A stretch of 64,000 nucleotides of DNA. Source: Budorcas taxicolor. Taxonomy: Eukaryota > Chordata > Mammalia > Artiodactyla > Bovidae. The notes beneath the pieces were generated by a model that was not told the origin of the DNA, searched no databases, and was given only the letters and a program-made list of their open reading frames with translations. Where the stretch lies: assembly GCF_023091745.1 (NCBI RefSeq), contig NC_068922.1:82741533-82805532 (forward strand), in the 5' to 3' direction. Positions within the stretch are counted from its first letter, which is position 1. Each line of letters opens with the position of its first letter. Positions 10,641-22,023 of the stretch are shown here, piece after piece. A program made the position numbers and the translations under genes.

Positions 10641-11397
10641 ACTGGAATGAGCAGGCCCTTTAGGATAAGCATGAGGACTGAGCAGGACCATTCACAGAGG
10701 GTGTGGGTTGTCAAATACTGGACAGCTGGTCGGATATTCAGATAGGGAATTAAATGCAATTAGAAATCATTGCAATTTTTTTAAAAAAGAAAAATTACTT
10801 CTCAAGTTAAATAGAAGAACTCCGTTTCAGCAACTGTACTTGGAAACGGAAGTGCCTTGACTGCAGGTGAAGGCTCATGTTTTCTTCATCCTGGCCCCTG
10901 GCCACGGCCGTCTCCGGAGCAAGAGCGTGCGCCTTCTCTCCGGACCTGAGAGGCCTTTCCCTGCGCCGTGGACTCTCCCTGACTGCTGGCACCGCCCCTG
11001 TGTGGTCACCGCTGCCTCTGCCTTCTCCAGGCTTCTGATGAACACAGGCTCGAGCGTCTTCCAGCCCCTTCCTCTCTCCAAAGGTCAAGCGGTAGCTGTC
11101 AGCAGCTGGCCTGTTGCTGAGGGCCGAGCCCGTTCAGAACTGAGCGTCGGGCTTCCCTGAACCGCTGCTGCCGCACCGTGAGCTCCAGGTCAGCACCGAA
11201 GGCAGCCTGAGCGGAGAGCGCGTCCTCAGCTGCCCCCGGAGAAGGCGCCGGCTGCAGGGGCGGCTCTGCCGTGGACGGACTCTCCCTGCTCACCGGGAGC
11301 CTCCTGCTGCTTTTTCCTCTCACGGGATTGATGACCGCAGCTCTCCTCAACACTTTCCTTCCTGGGCTCTTATAAGTGAGAGGAAAGTGGGTACCTA
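10641..11397. other. No gene recognised; GC-rich part
   Basis: From about 10860 to 11330 the DNA is moderately GC-rich with several overlapping short frames on both strands, none of recognisable family. I see no repeat that I can name. Confidence 0.4.
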
Positions 11398-11617
11398 GGG
11401 CTTCCTGGGAGGCATCGTGGTAAAGAACCTGTCTACCAGGGCAGGAGTCGCAAGACACATGGGTTTGATCCCCGGGTTGGGAAGATCCCCGGAGAAGGAA
11501 ATGGCAACGCACTCCGGAATTTTTGCCTGGAGAATCCCATGGACAGAGGAGCCAAGCAGGCGAAGGTCCACGGGGCCGCAAAGAGTCGGGCACGACTGAG
11601 CGGCTGAGCACACACGG
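11398..11617 (+). mobile_element. Bov-tA type SINE
   Basis: Sense-strand composite SINE. The tRNA-like head GGGCTTCCTGGGAGGCATCG is followed by the B-box region GGGTTTGATCCCCGGGTTGG, the Bov-A body (GAATCCCATGGACAGAGGAG) and the end AAAGAGTCGGGCACGACTGA. It is full length. Confidence 0.94.
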
Positions 11618-12334
11618 AGCTAAACGGAGGCGACAAGGAAGACTGCTCATTCCGTCCTCTTCTTCCCCCTGTTTCTTTCTGCCCTCCATTCCTCCTCTAG
11701 AACTTGCCCTGACATTGAGCTGGATGCATGGCGGAGAGTACGGTTTATTATTCTCTGGCAAAAGAACATTTCCTTTCAGATGTGTGCCTTTAGAAGTCCT
11801 GTTTTAATGTCCATGGGCACCGCACAGAGAGGTGGGAAAGAGACTGTCTGCCAAAGCCGACTTAGACGATTCTGTGAGGGAATCAAAGCAGTTCAAAGGC
11901 GAGTCAGGGTGCGGAAGAGAGGACCAGGGGAAGTGAACCAGACCAACGCTTGATGTGCTCAGTCGCGTGGAGGACACAGGCTTTGAGGACAAGAGATGGG
12001 GAGGGCGAGACCGGGAAATAAAGAGACCTACTCGTGCTTGAGCTAGAAAAACATCTGGGGGAGGTTAATAGGTGGCAGTTTAGGGATTTCTGAGTAAGAA
12101 TGACACGGGGAAACAGGTACAGAGATCTCTACCATCTCTCTTGAAACTCACAGGTATACAAACCCTGTCTGATGCTTGTTTTTGTGAAGAAAGTTCTCTT
12201 GGAACACAGCTATGTTCAAATCTGTCACTGTTTGTACATTATGACTACTGAGCCGAATAATTATGATGGAGACAGTGTGGCCTGCAAAGCAAAAATACCT
12301 GGTGGTTGTCACTGTTCAGTTGCTTTGGTTCTAA
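11618..12334. other. No gene or clear repeat seen
   Basis: No named repeat or credible exon is visible between the SINE and the minus-strand BovB. Confidence 0.45.
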
Positions 12335-13068
12335 TTAGTTTAGTTGCTCAGTCACATCCGACTGTTTACAGCCCCAAGGACTGCAGCATGCCAGGATTGC
12401 CTGTCCTTCACCGTCTCCCAGAGTTTGCTCAAACTCATGTCCACTGAGTCGGTGATGCCATCCAACCATCTCATCCTCTGTCGTCCCCTTCTCCACCCAC
12501 CTTCAATCTTTCCCAGCATCAGGATCTTTTCCAATGAGTCAGTTCTTCACATCAGGTGGCCAAAGTATTGGAGTTTCAGCTTCAGCATCAGTCCTTCCAA
12601 TGAATATTCAGGACTGATCTCCTTTAGGATAGACTGGTTGGATCTCCTTGCAGTCCAAGGGACTCTCAAGAGTCTTCTCCAACACCACAGTTCAAAAGCA
12701 TCAATTCTTCGGCACTCAGCTTTCTTTATAGTCCAACTCTCACAGCCGTACATAAGCACTGGAAAAACCATAGCTTTGACTAGACGGACCTTTGTCAGCA
12801 AAGTGGTGTCTCTGCTTTTTAATATGCTGTCTAGGTTGGTCATAGTGTTTCTTCCAAGGAGCAAGCATCTTTTAGTTTCATGGCTGCAGTCACTGTCTGC
12901 AGTGATTTTAGAGCCCCCCCAGATAAAGTCTGTCACTGTTTCCATTTTCTCTCGATCTATTTGCCATGAAGTGAGGACTGGATGATGTGATCTTAGTTTG
13001 TTGAATGTTGAGTTTTAAGCCAGCTTTGTCACTCTCCTCTTTCACTTTCATCAAGAGGCTCTCTGGAC
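12335..13068 (-). mobile_element. BovB LINE, 5'-truncated
   Basis: The copy lies in minus orientation from the 3' end (complement near 12345, CAGTCACATCCGACTG) to the KESDKAGLKLNI-like part of RT. On the minus strand 132 codons from 12945 to 12547 stay open and encode FIWGGSKITADSDCS, the CLLLGRN region, MYGCESWTIKKAECRR and KLQYFGHLM. The catalytic YADD box is outside the retained part. Confidence 0.95.
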
Positions 13069-13599
13069 TTTACACAGTCCTTTCTCTATATTAAGGAATG
13101 GAAAACTCAGTTAAATGGATAATATTGTCAGAAAATGTAAGTTCTTGGAATTTATTCAAGGAAAAAAATCATAAAAAAACGAAAAGGAAAGCAATGAGTG
13201 GTAAAACCGTTGCTACATGGACGCGCCTCGAGAGGCCCTTGTGACTGATTTGCCCCAATCCCCACTGCTCTGCAGTCTGCTCTAGAGCAGAGTAAAATAA
13301 TAAAATATTTCTAGTTAATTTTATGAAGCATGACTTTGAAATCAAAACTTAACAAAGCTTTATATGAGAAGCTAAAAGGTATCAATCTCACATATTAATA
13401 TTGATATAGAAATAAAATATTAGTCAATTCTGTCCATTGCTAGACAAGATAAATTTGATACGATAAAGTAAGGTTGATTTGAAGAATGTTAAAAAGTGTT
13501 AGTGTTACAATAACTCTTAAACTAATTAATTGACTGATATGTGTAAACAGATACATTAAGATGAGGAATTGAACTGATTTTAGTCTTTGTAGCCAGTGA
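13069..13599. other. AT-rich spacer, no gene seen
   Basis: The spacer between two BovB copies is AT-rich, with no repeat I can name and no open frame of interest. Confidence 0.45.
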
Positions 13600-15742
13600 T
13601 GTAGAAGACCGGAAGCAGACCGCGGCTCAGACCACGAGCTGCTTACTACTAATTCAGACTTAAATTGAAGAGCATAGGGGAAGCCACCAGGCCATGCAGG
13701 TATGACTTAAGTCAAGCCCCTTATGATTATAAACAGGATGTGAGAAACAGATTCAGGGATTCGATCCGACAGACACAGAGCCTGAAGAACTATGGACAGA
13801 GGCTCACAACATTGTACAGGAGGTGGGGGTCGAAGCCACCCCAGGGAAAAGAAGTGCAAAAAGGCAAAGTGGCCGTCTTAGGAGGCCTTACAGATAGCTG
13901 TGAAAAGAACAGAGATAAAAGGCAAGGGAGAAAAGGAAAGACTAACTAACTGAATGCAGAGTTCCAACGAATGGGAAGGAGAGATAAGAAAGCCTTCCTA
14001 AGTGAGCAATGAAAAGAAATAGGGGGAAACAATCGAATGGGAAAGACTAGAGAGCTCTTCAAGAAAATTTGAGATACAAATGAAACGTTTCATGCAAAGA
14101 TGGTTCAAAAAGGATAAAGACAGTATGGACCCAACAGAAGCAGAAAAAATCAAGAAGAGATGGAAGACTACACAGAAGGACAGCCCGAAACGACCTTGAT
14201 GTCCTGGCTAACCAGATGGTGCGATCTCTCACCCAGAGCCAGACACCCTGGGACGTGAAGTCAGGTGGGCCTCAGGAAGCAGCCCTAGGGACAAAGCTAG
14301 CAGAGGTGATGGGATTCCAGTTGAGCTGTTTCAAATCCTGAAAGATGATGCTGTGAAAGTGCTGCACTCAATATGCCAGAAAACTTGGAAAACTCAGCAG
14401 TGGCCACAGGACTGGAAAAGGTCAATTTTTATCCCAATCTCAAAGAAGGTTAATGCCAAAGAATGTTCAAGCTATCACACAGTTGCACTCATTTCACATG
14501 CTAGCAAAGTAATGCTCAAAATCCTTCAACCTAGGTTTCAACAGTATGTGAACTGAAAATGTCTAGATGTTCAAGCTGGATTTAGAGAAGGCAGAGGAAC
14601 CAGAGACCAAACTCTCAACATCCGCTGGATCATAGAAAAAGCTAGAAAATTCCAAATTCCAAATTTTATTTCTGCTTCCTTGACTACGCTAACACCTTTG
14701 ACTGTGTGGATCACAACAAACTGTGGAAAATTCTTAAAGAGATGGGAATACCACCTGACCTGCCTCCTGAGAAACCTGTTTGCAGACCAAAAGGCAACAG
14801 TTAGAACCATACATGGAACAACAGACTGGTTCAAAATTGGGAAAGAAGTACATCAAGGCTGTATAATATTCATATGCTTATTTAACTTCATTGCAGAGGA
14901 CATCATGTGAAATGCCAGACTGGATGAAGCAGAAGCTGGAATCAAGATTGCTGGGAGAAATATCAATAACCTCAGATATGCAGATGACATCGCCCTTATG
15001 GCAGAAAGTGAAGAAGAATAAAGACCCTCTTGAGGAAAGTGAAAGAAGAGAGTGAAAAAGTTGGCTTAAAACTCAACATTCAAAAAACTAAGATCATGGC
15101 ACTGGTCCCATCAATTCATGGCAAACAGATGGGGAAACAGTGGAAACACTGGCTGACTTTATTTTCTTGGGCTCCAAAATCACTGAGAACAGTGACTGCA
15201 GCCATGAAATTAAGGGACCCTTGCTCCTGGGAAGAGAAGCAATGGCAAACCTAGATAGCACATTAAAAACAGAGACATTACTTTGGCTACAAATGTCTAT
15301 ACAGTCAAAACTATGGTTTTTTCCAGGAGTCTTGTACAGATGTAAGAGTTGGACTACAAAGAAAGCTGAGTGCTGAAGAATCGATGCTTTCGAACTGTGG
15401 TGCTGGAGAAGACTCTTGAGAGTCCCTTGGACTGCAAGGAGATCCAACCAGTCAATCCTAGAGGAAGTCAACCTGGAATATTCACTGGAAGGACTGATGC
15501 TGGAGCTGACACTCCAGTACTTTTGTCACTAGATGCAAAGAGCCACTCATCGGAAAAGACTCTGATGCTGGGAAAGACTAAAGGTGGGAGGGGAAGAGGG
15601 AGACAGAGCGCGAGATGGTTGGATGGCATCACCAACTCGATGGACGTGAGTTTGAGCAAAATCGAGGAGATGGTGAAGGACAGGGAAGCCTGGTGTGCTG
15701 CAGTCCATGGGGTCACAAAGAGTCAGAACTGACTGAGCAAAT
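13600..15742 (+). mobile_element. BovB LINE, longest copy (about 2.1 kb)
   Basis: The copy runs from the spacer between endonuclease and RT to the 3' end. Ordered landmarks are GAACTATGGACAGAGG (about 13788), AAGCCTTCCTAAGTGA (13990), GTGCTGCACTCAATATGCC (14360), CTGTGTGGATCACAACAAAC (14703), the YADD-region coding sequence near 14970 and the BovB 3' end at 15720-15742. The reading frame is broken many times by stops and frameshifts, and the YADD box is followed by IALMAES with stops just beyond. It is an old, dead copy that still shows most of the RT domain order. Confidence 0.95.
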
Positions 15743-15977
15743 GAAAAACCACAAGAATAGAGGAAACCACTTTTATAGCTGGAGACATTACAGACTCCAT
15801 CCACAGGTGAGGAATTAGGAGTCTCTGCTAGAAAAATTATGGGGAAAAAACACAAAAGAAAAGAATATTGTCCACTAGCTAGGGCCAGCTGGAGAGACTC
15901 TGTTTACAATGATGGCACATCCTTAGAAAGAAAGTGTGTCAGCACAGAGCAGAGTGAGAGATGAAAGGAAAAACATA

Positions 15978-16800
15978 ACTAAGCCGGGAGAAACATCAGT
16001 AACCTCAGATCTGCAGATGACAGCACCCTTATGGCAGAAAGTGAGGAGGAACTAAAAAGCCTCTTGATGAAAGTGAAAGAGGAGAGTGGAAAAGTTGGCT
16101 TAAAGCTCAACATTCAGAAAACGAAGATCATGGCATCCGGTCCCATCACTTCATGGGAAATAGATGGGGAAACAGTGGAAACAGTGTCAGACTTTATTTT
16201 GGGGGGCTCCAGAATCACTGCAGATGGTGACTGCAGCCATGAAATTAAAAGACGCTTACTCCTTGGAAGGAAAGTTATGACCAACCTAGACAGCATATTC
16301 AAAAGCAGAGACATTACTTTGCTGACTAAGGTCCGTCTAGTCAAGGCTATGGTTTTTCCTGTGGTCATGTATGGATGTGAGAGTTGGACTGTGAAGAAGG
16401 CCGAGTGCCGAAGAATTGATGCTTTTGAACTGTGGTGTTGGTGAAGACTCTTGAGAGTCCCTTGGACTGCAAGGAGATCCAACCAGTCCATTCTGAAGAA
16501 GATCAACCCTGGGTGTCCTTTGGAAGGACTGATGCTAAAGCTGAAACTCCAGTACTTTGGCCACCTCATGGGAAGCGTTGACTCATTGGAAAAGATTCTG
16601 ATGCTAGGAGGGATTGGGGGCAGGAGGAGAAGGGGATGACTGAGGATGAGATGGCTGGATGGCATCACGGACTTGATGGACGTGAGTCAGAGTGAACTCC
16701 AGGAGTTGGTGATGGACAGGGAGGCCTGGCGTGCTGCGATTCATGGGTCGCAGAGAGTTGGACACGACTGAGCGACTGAACTGAACTAAACTAAACTGAA
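15978..16800 (+). mobile_element. BovB LINE, 5'-truncated
   Basis: The copy starts just before the RT catalytic region (YADD is degraded to SADD-like) and ends with CGACTGAACTGAACTAAACT. Codons 16031-16444 are open (KSLLMKVKEESGKVGLKLNI, FILGGSRITADGDCS, MYGCESWTVKKAECRRIDAF) and stop at TGA after FELWCW, the same site as in the copy at 1598-2602. The frame then continues from 16451 (RVPWTARRSNQ, KKINPGCPLEG). Confidence 0.95.
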
Positions 16801-17080
16801 GAATAAAGGACATTTGGTAAAATTTATCATTGTCATTGTAATAATAGAAATAAATTAAAAGGAGGTTAATAAGACAAAGAAGCAATATCAGACTCAGTGC
16901 TGAAACAGTTGGGCATCATCACCAAGATTAGAAGCAAATCAAGTGACCGCTGTCACAGAGCGTTGTGTGGAAATTTGGCCAAGGAAGCAAGACGAGGTGT
17001 GGTACTGGGACTTCCTGACATGCCGGCCACTGCTGCTGCTGTTGGTACTAACCCAGGATTCTCTCCGACCCGGGAGTCCC
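16801..17080. other. No gene or clear repeat seen
   Basis: A short stretch of unassigned sequence lies between the BovB end and the old L1. No credible exon is visible. Confidence 0.4.
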
Positions 17081-17690
17081 GGGATTTCTGACAGCAAATT
17101 GTCCTCCAAAGCGGCTGCAGCCCTTCGCGCCCGCTCAGCCCTGAGTGGGAGCCTCTGGGCCCCGCATCCTCGCCAGCATGGGGGAGGCAGTGCCCTTCCA
17201 GTAGGCCTGTAGTGCTGCTTCCACTGGCTCTTCCCCGGGGACGTGCACTGTGGACTGTGTTCACGTGCTTATTTGCCAACCGTCTGTCCTCTTCGGTGAG
17301 GAGTCTGTCAAGGTCTTTGGACCATTGATTCACTAGGCTGTTTATTTTTCTGTTGCCAACACTTAGCTCTCTTATCAGACGCATCTTTTACAGGTATCCT
17401 CTCTGTCGGGGCCTTTCTTAGAGCCAGAGCTCTTCACTCTGACGACGCCCAGTTTGTTAATTGTTTCGTTCTCGGATCACGCCTTGGTGTTACACCGAAA
17501 AAGTCGTTGCCAAGAAAAAAAAAGTAATTGCCAAACCCAAAGTCGCCTAGATTTTCTCCTGTTCTGAGTTTTCCATTTAACTTTGTGATTCATTTTTAGC
17601 TAATTTTTGTGATGGGTATAAGGTCTGTGTCTGGAGTTTTCTTTTTAATATGGATGTCCAGTTGTTCCCAATCTTACTCTTTTTTAAAGA
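17081..17690 (-). mobile_element. Old L1 ORF2/3' fragment
   Basis: The plus strand is the complement of degenerate L1 ORF2. CATCCTCGCCAGCA near 17167 is a typical L1 complement. A minus-strand remnant near 17384-17250 reads similar to KDLxRxxxEEDxRxANKHV. The block up to 17690 (TTAATATGGATGTCCAGTTG) fits the same element. It is heavily decayed. Confidence 0.72.
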
Positions 17691-18213
17691 GTGCAAGTTA
17701 ACCAAAAAGAAAAGAAACAGCAGAAATCTATGTAAATATCATCCAGATTCCCACATCTTAGCATGTTGCGCCGTGCATTCTCCGCTTCACTCTTCCTCTC
17801 AATAAGCATTGTTTACTCTCCAGGAGACCCATTTCTTCATAAGTTCCTCTTCATCTCTCCTTCAGAAACAAGACAATCTTTTTGTGCTTAATATTTACAT
17901 GTACTTTGTTTTTGCTTTTACTACGTATGAAATATACATCCACAAACAGTGCCCGATTCTGTTTTGTGTGTTTGCGAAATGCACATGATATTACCCCTTG
18001 AACTGTGTGTTTGTAGTCTGTCTTCTGTAGCACAAGGAAGCTTTGAAAAGCTACCCAGGTTGACGCCTGTAGGTCTGGTCCATTCATTTAATCTCCAGGA
18101 AAGTGGTCTATGAATAGACTACAATCTATTTCTTCAATTTCCCCGCAGCAGAAAAATTGTTTCCACAAATACTAGGGCCATTTTCCAAATGGAGAAAATT
18201 GGACATTCTCTGC
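17691..18213. other. Possible ancient LINE relic, no gene
   Basis: Around 18060-18170 the sequence (GGTCTGGTCCATTCATTTAA, then AATTGTTTCCACAAATAC) loosely resembles an old LINE 3' region in minus orientation. Similarity is weak and I do not assign a family. No exon is evident. Confidence 0.35.
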
Positions 18214-18433
18214 GGCTATGTTAAGTCCCTTCCGTTGTGCCTGACTCTTTGCCACCCTGTGGACCATAACTCGCTAGACTCCTCTGTCCCTGGGATTCTC
18301 CAGGCGGGAATAGTGGAGTGGCTGCCTTTCCTCCTTCAGGGGATCTTCTGGGCCCGGGGATCAAGCCCGCGCCTCGTATGCCTCTTATGCACTGGCATGG
18401 GCTCTTTACCACCAGTGCCACCCGAGAAGCCCT
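18214..18433 (-). mobile_element. Bov-tA type SINE
   Basis: This is the complement of a full-length composite SINE, from AAGTCCCTTCCGTTGTGCCT to the inverted head ACCAGTGCCACCCGAGAAGCC. It is diverged (TCAAGCCCGCGCC for the B-box complement). Confidence 0.9.
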
Positions 18434-19142
18434 CTGAAACCACAGAGCCACCTACAAAAGCCGGCTGCTGCTCAGGACGTGGCTGGCTGCAGGAGCCGAC
18501 GCACGCCCTGGCACACCAGCTCTGCACCCCGCTCCAAGCACACATGTGCCTGGGCCCTGGGTCCCTGCTTGGTGGGAGACCAGCCTGGCCAGCTCTCTCA
18601 GGCAGACCTGGGAACATGCAGGAGGTGTCTCCTAGGGAGAGGACGTGTGCCCCAACCGAACAGGCCCAGGGTCAAGGCTTCCCAGCCCAAAGCCAGCGTT
18701 ACATGTTACTAAGAACCTTTTCTCTTTTGCACTTTCCACTCAAAGGGTGACTCAGTGATTTGGATGGACAGTATTGGTTAATTGCTAATCTTTGAGATCT
18801 TCCCATAACAAACGAAGTTCACCTCTTAGTTATTATCGCCCTTGGCAGTTGACAGGTCAGCTGCATTTTAACTGCGTCCTCTGTGTAGGGTCTTTCTTCC
18901 TTCTTTCCTTTCTTTCTTTTCTCTTCCTTCCTCTCTTCTTTTTGTGTTACATTGTTCTCTTTGTGAGAATCACACTGAGGCCATCTTTTTTTCTCTGTTC
19001 TCCTCCATGTCCATGTACAGGAAAAGGAGACAGTTTATTCTAGCCCCACACATGAGGTACTAACGATGATAGACAATGTTGGAGTTTTCTGAGTGTTTCA
19101 TTTACCATAAATAGTATCAGTTAATTTAAAGTAGTAGTCTCA
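18434..19142. other. Unassigned DNA with a polypyrimidine tract
   Basis: No gene is seen. A TTCC/TTTC-rich polypyrimidine tract occupies about 18889-18945 on the plus strand. A 197-codon frame from 18157 spans the SINE and its flank and is not a gene. Confidence 0.45.
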
Positions 19143-19512
19143 GATTGATGCTTTTGAATTGTGGTACTGGATAAGACTCTACTGAGGCCTTTGGACAGCA
19201 GGGAGATCCAACCAGTCCATCCTAAAGGAAATCAGCCCTGAATATTCATTGGAAGGACTGATGCTGAAGCTGAAGTTCCAATACTTTGGCCACTTGATGC
19301 GAACAGCCGGCTCATTGGAAGAGACCCTGATGCTGGGAAAGACTGAAGGCAGGAGGAGAAGAGGGCGACAGAGGATGCGGTGGTTAGACAGCATCACTGA
19401 CTCAGTGGACCTGAATTTGAGCAAACTCTGGGAGACAGTGGAGGGCAGAGGAGCCTGGCATTCTACAGTCCATGGGTTGCAAAGAGTCGGACGTGACTTA
19501 ACAACTGAACAG
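19143..19512 (+). mobile_element. BovB LINE 3' end fragment
   Basis: The copy retains FELWYW-like coding, then SNQSILKEISPEYSLEGLML, KFQYFGHLM and RRRGRQRMRWLD, and ends at CAAAGAGTCGGACGTGACTT. Only the region after the RT domain is present. A 95-codon frame (19249-19536) is a remnant of it. Confidence 0.93.
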
Positions 19513-19859
19513 AAAGTAGTTCTCAACTGGGGGTGATCTTGCAGAGCCCATCCCTGCGCTGAGGACCTCTGGCAGGACCTGGAGACAGTTTGGGCTCTCG
19601 TGACTGGGGTGGGGATGATGCCGAGAGCGCCTAATAGAAGCCAGGAGGCTGCTACCATCCCACATGGAAGACAGCCCCCCAAACGCAAAAGCATCCTCTC
19701 CTAAGTGTCAGTAACACAGTTAGTATTCTAATTTAAAGAACCAGAAACCAAACTTACACAGTTTGCCTTCCATCTTTGTTCCAGAAGAACCGCGGGGCTG
19801 AGGCCCAGCTTGACACTGCGTCCAAGCAGCACAATACAGCAGTGCATTACTCAATTTTG

Positions 19860-20012
19860 AATCCAGTTTGTTTTTCTTTTATGATATGTGCACTTTGCAT
19901 CCTGGAAGATCTCTGCCTAGCCTAAGGTCTTGAAGATTTGTTCCTATGTGTTCTTATGAAAAGTTTTAGCTTTTATCTCAAGGTCCATGGTTTGTTCTAA
20001 GTTAATAAATTA
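19860..20012 (-). mobile_element. Old L1 ORF2 fragment
   Basis: The plus strand shows the complement of L1 ORF2: TTTGCATCCTGGAAGATCTC, CCTAAGGTCTTGAAGATTTG, TTTTAGCTTTTATCTCAAGG. This is a known run of conserved L1 sequence, here about 150 bp and diverged. Confidence 0.82.
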
Positions 20013-20765
20013 AGGTTGAGTACTACACTGTTGTAAGAACGTCCTTTCTGTCGCCGCCCGCCATGCCCAGCTACCCCTCACAGATGGTTTCAAGGCCCCT
20101 TTTATCTCCTGTTGTGTAACATCCACCTTCTTTTGAAAGCCCCTCCAGCTCCAAGCCTCTGTAGCTTTTGGAGATGAAGACGCGCTCTCTTTCTCCCACC
20201 ATGGAAGGCAGCACTCCGCGCCTTTCCGAGCTGATTGATTCCCCAGCCACTGAGCTAATGTCAGGGCAGCAGGCAGCTCTTTCCACACAGGTGACCAGGA
20301 GGGGCCTTTCACCATCTGTGAGCTTTTGGGGGCCCTTCTCAGACCCAGACTGTCAGCCTGTCCACGTTCGCCTTGCTTTGATCAGCTCTAGCTTTCTGGG
20401 AAGGCGACGCAGGAACTATCGGCACGAATCGCCATCCCAGATGCGTGTCCAGAAATACCCGGCGATGCGAAGCGAGGCCGGGGTGCCCGGAGAAGGCAAG
20501 ACCGCTGGCCTGAGCTGGCTCTCCTGCTGGCGAGAGGTGAGACCTCGGCCAAGCCCCTGTGGCTGTAGGAGGAATCATAGAAACAACAGCTTGTTCTTGA
20601 ACTGCAGGTCCCCACGGGGAGGACACCTCCACCTCTGATGGACTTCACAATCTGACATTCCAGAAACAAGTTTTTTCCCACTGTTCATTTAGGTTTTATT
20701 TTCATTTTAAATTGTACAGTCCTTCCAGTGTTCAGGATTTCTTATGTTAAAGCCTTACCTGTTCA
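20013..20765. other. No gene recognised; several short frames
   Basis: This interval is moderately GC-rich and carries overlapping frames on both strands (156 codons from 20168 plus; 97-101 codons minus), none of which I recognise. I see no repeat that I can name. Confidence 0.4.
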
Positions 20766-20990
20766 CTTTTGGCTCTGCTGGGCCTTCGTTTCTGTGTGTA
20801 GGCTTTCTCTAGCTGCAGCGCGGGCTTCTCTTGTTGTGGAACACGGGGTCCAGGGCAGTGGGCTTCAGAAGTCGTGGTGCTTGAGTTTAGCTGCTCCGCA
20901 GCATGTGGGATCTTCCCAGAGCTGGGAATGAATTGTGTCCCCTGCGTGGGCAGATGGATTTGCAACCACTGAACCACCAGGCAAGCCCAG
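20766..20990 (-). mobile_element. tRNA-Glu SINE (CHR-2/SINE2-1_BT type)
   Basis: The complement shows TTTTGGCTCTGCTGGGCC, GGCTTTCTCTAGCTGCAG, GCTGCTCCGCAGCATGTGGG and the inverted head ACCACTGAACCACCAGGCAAGCCC. It is slightly shortened within the internal module region. Confidence 0.9.
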
Positions 20991-21655
20991 TATTTAGGAT
21001 GTCTGAAGGTCTTAATCTTGTTCTAGTTGTGAGGGATGACAGACCCATGCTCCAGAGGTCTAGCTCCAACTATCTGTGTTCATATTGATTCTAAAGACTG
21101 AAAGCTATTGACCCATTCTTTCACAAAATTAGTAATTTTCAGTACCTGTTACGTACTAAACACTGTGCTAGATCTTGGAATTCACGGAAATGAATGATAT
21201 TACAAAGCACAGAGCAATCATTCATTCATTTATTTGACATCTGTGGAGGCCCACTCTGTGTACATACCAGTCAACTGAGAAGGTTCCTGCGTCCATGGGG
21301 TTATAGTCTAGTGTGAGGACAGGCAGATGAGTACCCTGCCATAAGAGGCCAGCGCATCAGAGAAGGAACTGATACAGCCCATTGAGCAAAGGAGCTTTCC
21401 AGAGGTGGCGGCACTGATTTCTGGAAAATATAAACTATGTCACAATCATGGATTTCATACTTTTTCATCTGCTTTAATCCTTTTGGTGAATATTCATGGA
21501 GCATCTGCTATGTCACAGGCATTATGAGAAGTTTCAGGAACTCAGAGAATTGGTAAATATAATCCCTAACTTCCCATAACTTAATGTCTGCAAGGCCTTA
21601 TTAACCTACAATTTAAGATTCTCATTTAGAGTTTATGAAAGTCTGGTGTGTAAAT
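20991..21655. other. No gene or clear repeat seen
   Basis: This unassigned sequence is the 5' flank of the young L1 insertion. The patch at 21130-21260 (CACTGTGCTAGATCTTGG, TCATTCATTCATTTATTTG) has a MIR/LINE2-like flavour, too weak to assign. Confidence 0.4.
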
Positions 21656-22023
21656 TCCACATAGTCTTTCTTTTTTTTAAACTTTTTATTTTTACTTTAT
21701 TTTACTTTATAATACTGTATTGGTTTTGCCATACATTGACATGAATCCACCACGGGTGTACATGTGATCCCAAACATGAACCCCCCTCCCACCTCCCTCC
21801 CCACAACATCCCTCTGGGTCATCCCCGTGCACCAGCCCCAAGCATGCTGTATCCTGCATCAGACACAGACTGGTGATTCGATTCTTACATGATAGTATAC
21901 ATGTTTCAATGCCATTCTCCCAAATCATCCCACCCTCTCCCTCTCCCTCTGAGTCCAAAAGTCCACTACACACATCTGTGTCTTTTTTGCTGTCTTGCAT
22001 ACAGGGTCATCATTGCCATCTTT

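Noticed and set aside
9649..10759. Open frames up to 190 codons on both strands across the minisatellite, with repeating peptide patterns
   Set aside because: They follow from a stop-poor tandem unit whose lengths are not multiples of three, so the same patterns appear in several frames on both strands. There is no start context or flanking gene structure.
13600..16800. A tandem BovB array
   Set aside because: The two copies are separated by about 235 bp of unrelated sequence, truncated at different points and of different subfamilies, so they are independent insertions.
18157..18750. A 197-codon plus-strand frame
   Set aside because: It spans a minus-oriented Bov-tA SINE and flanking DNA with no protein family.
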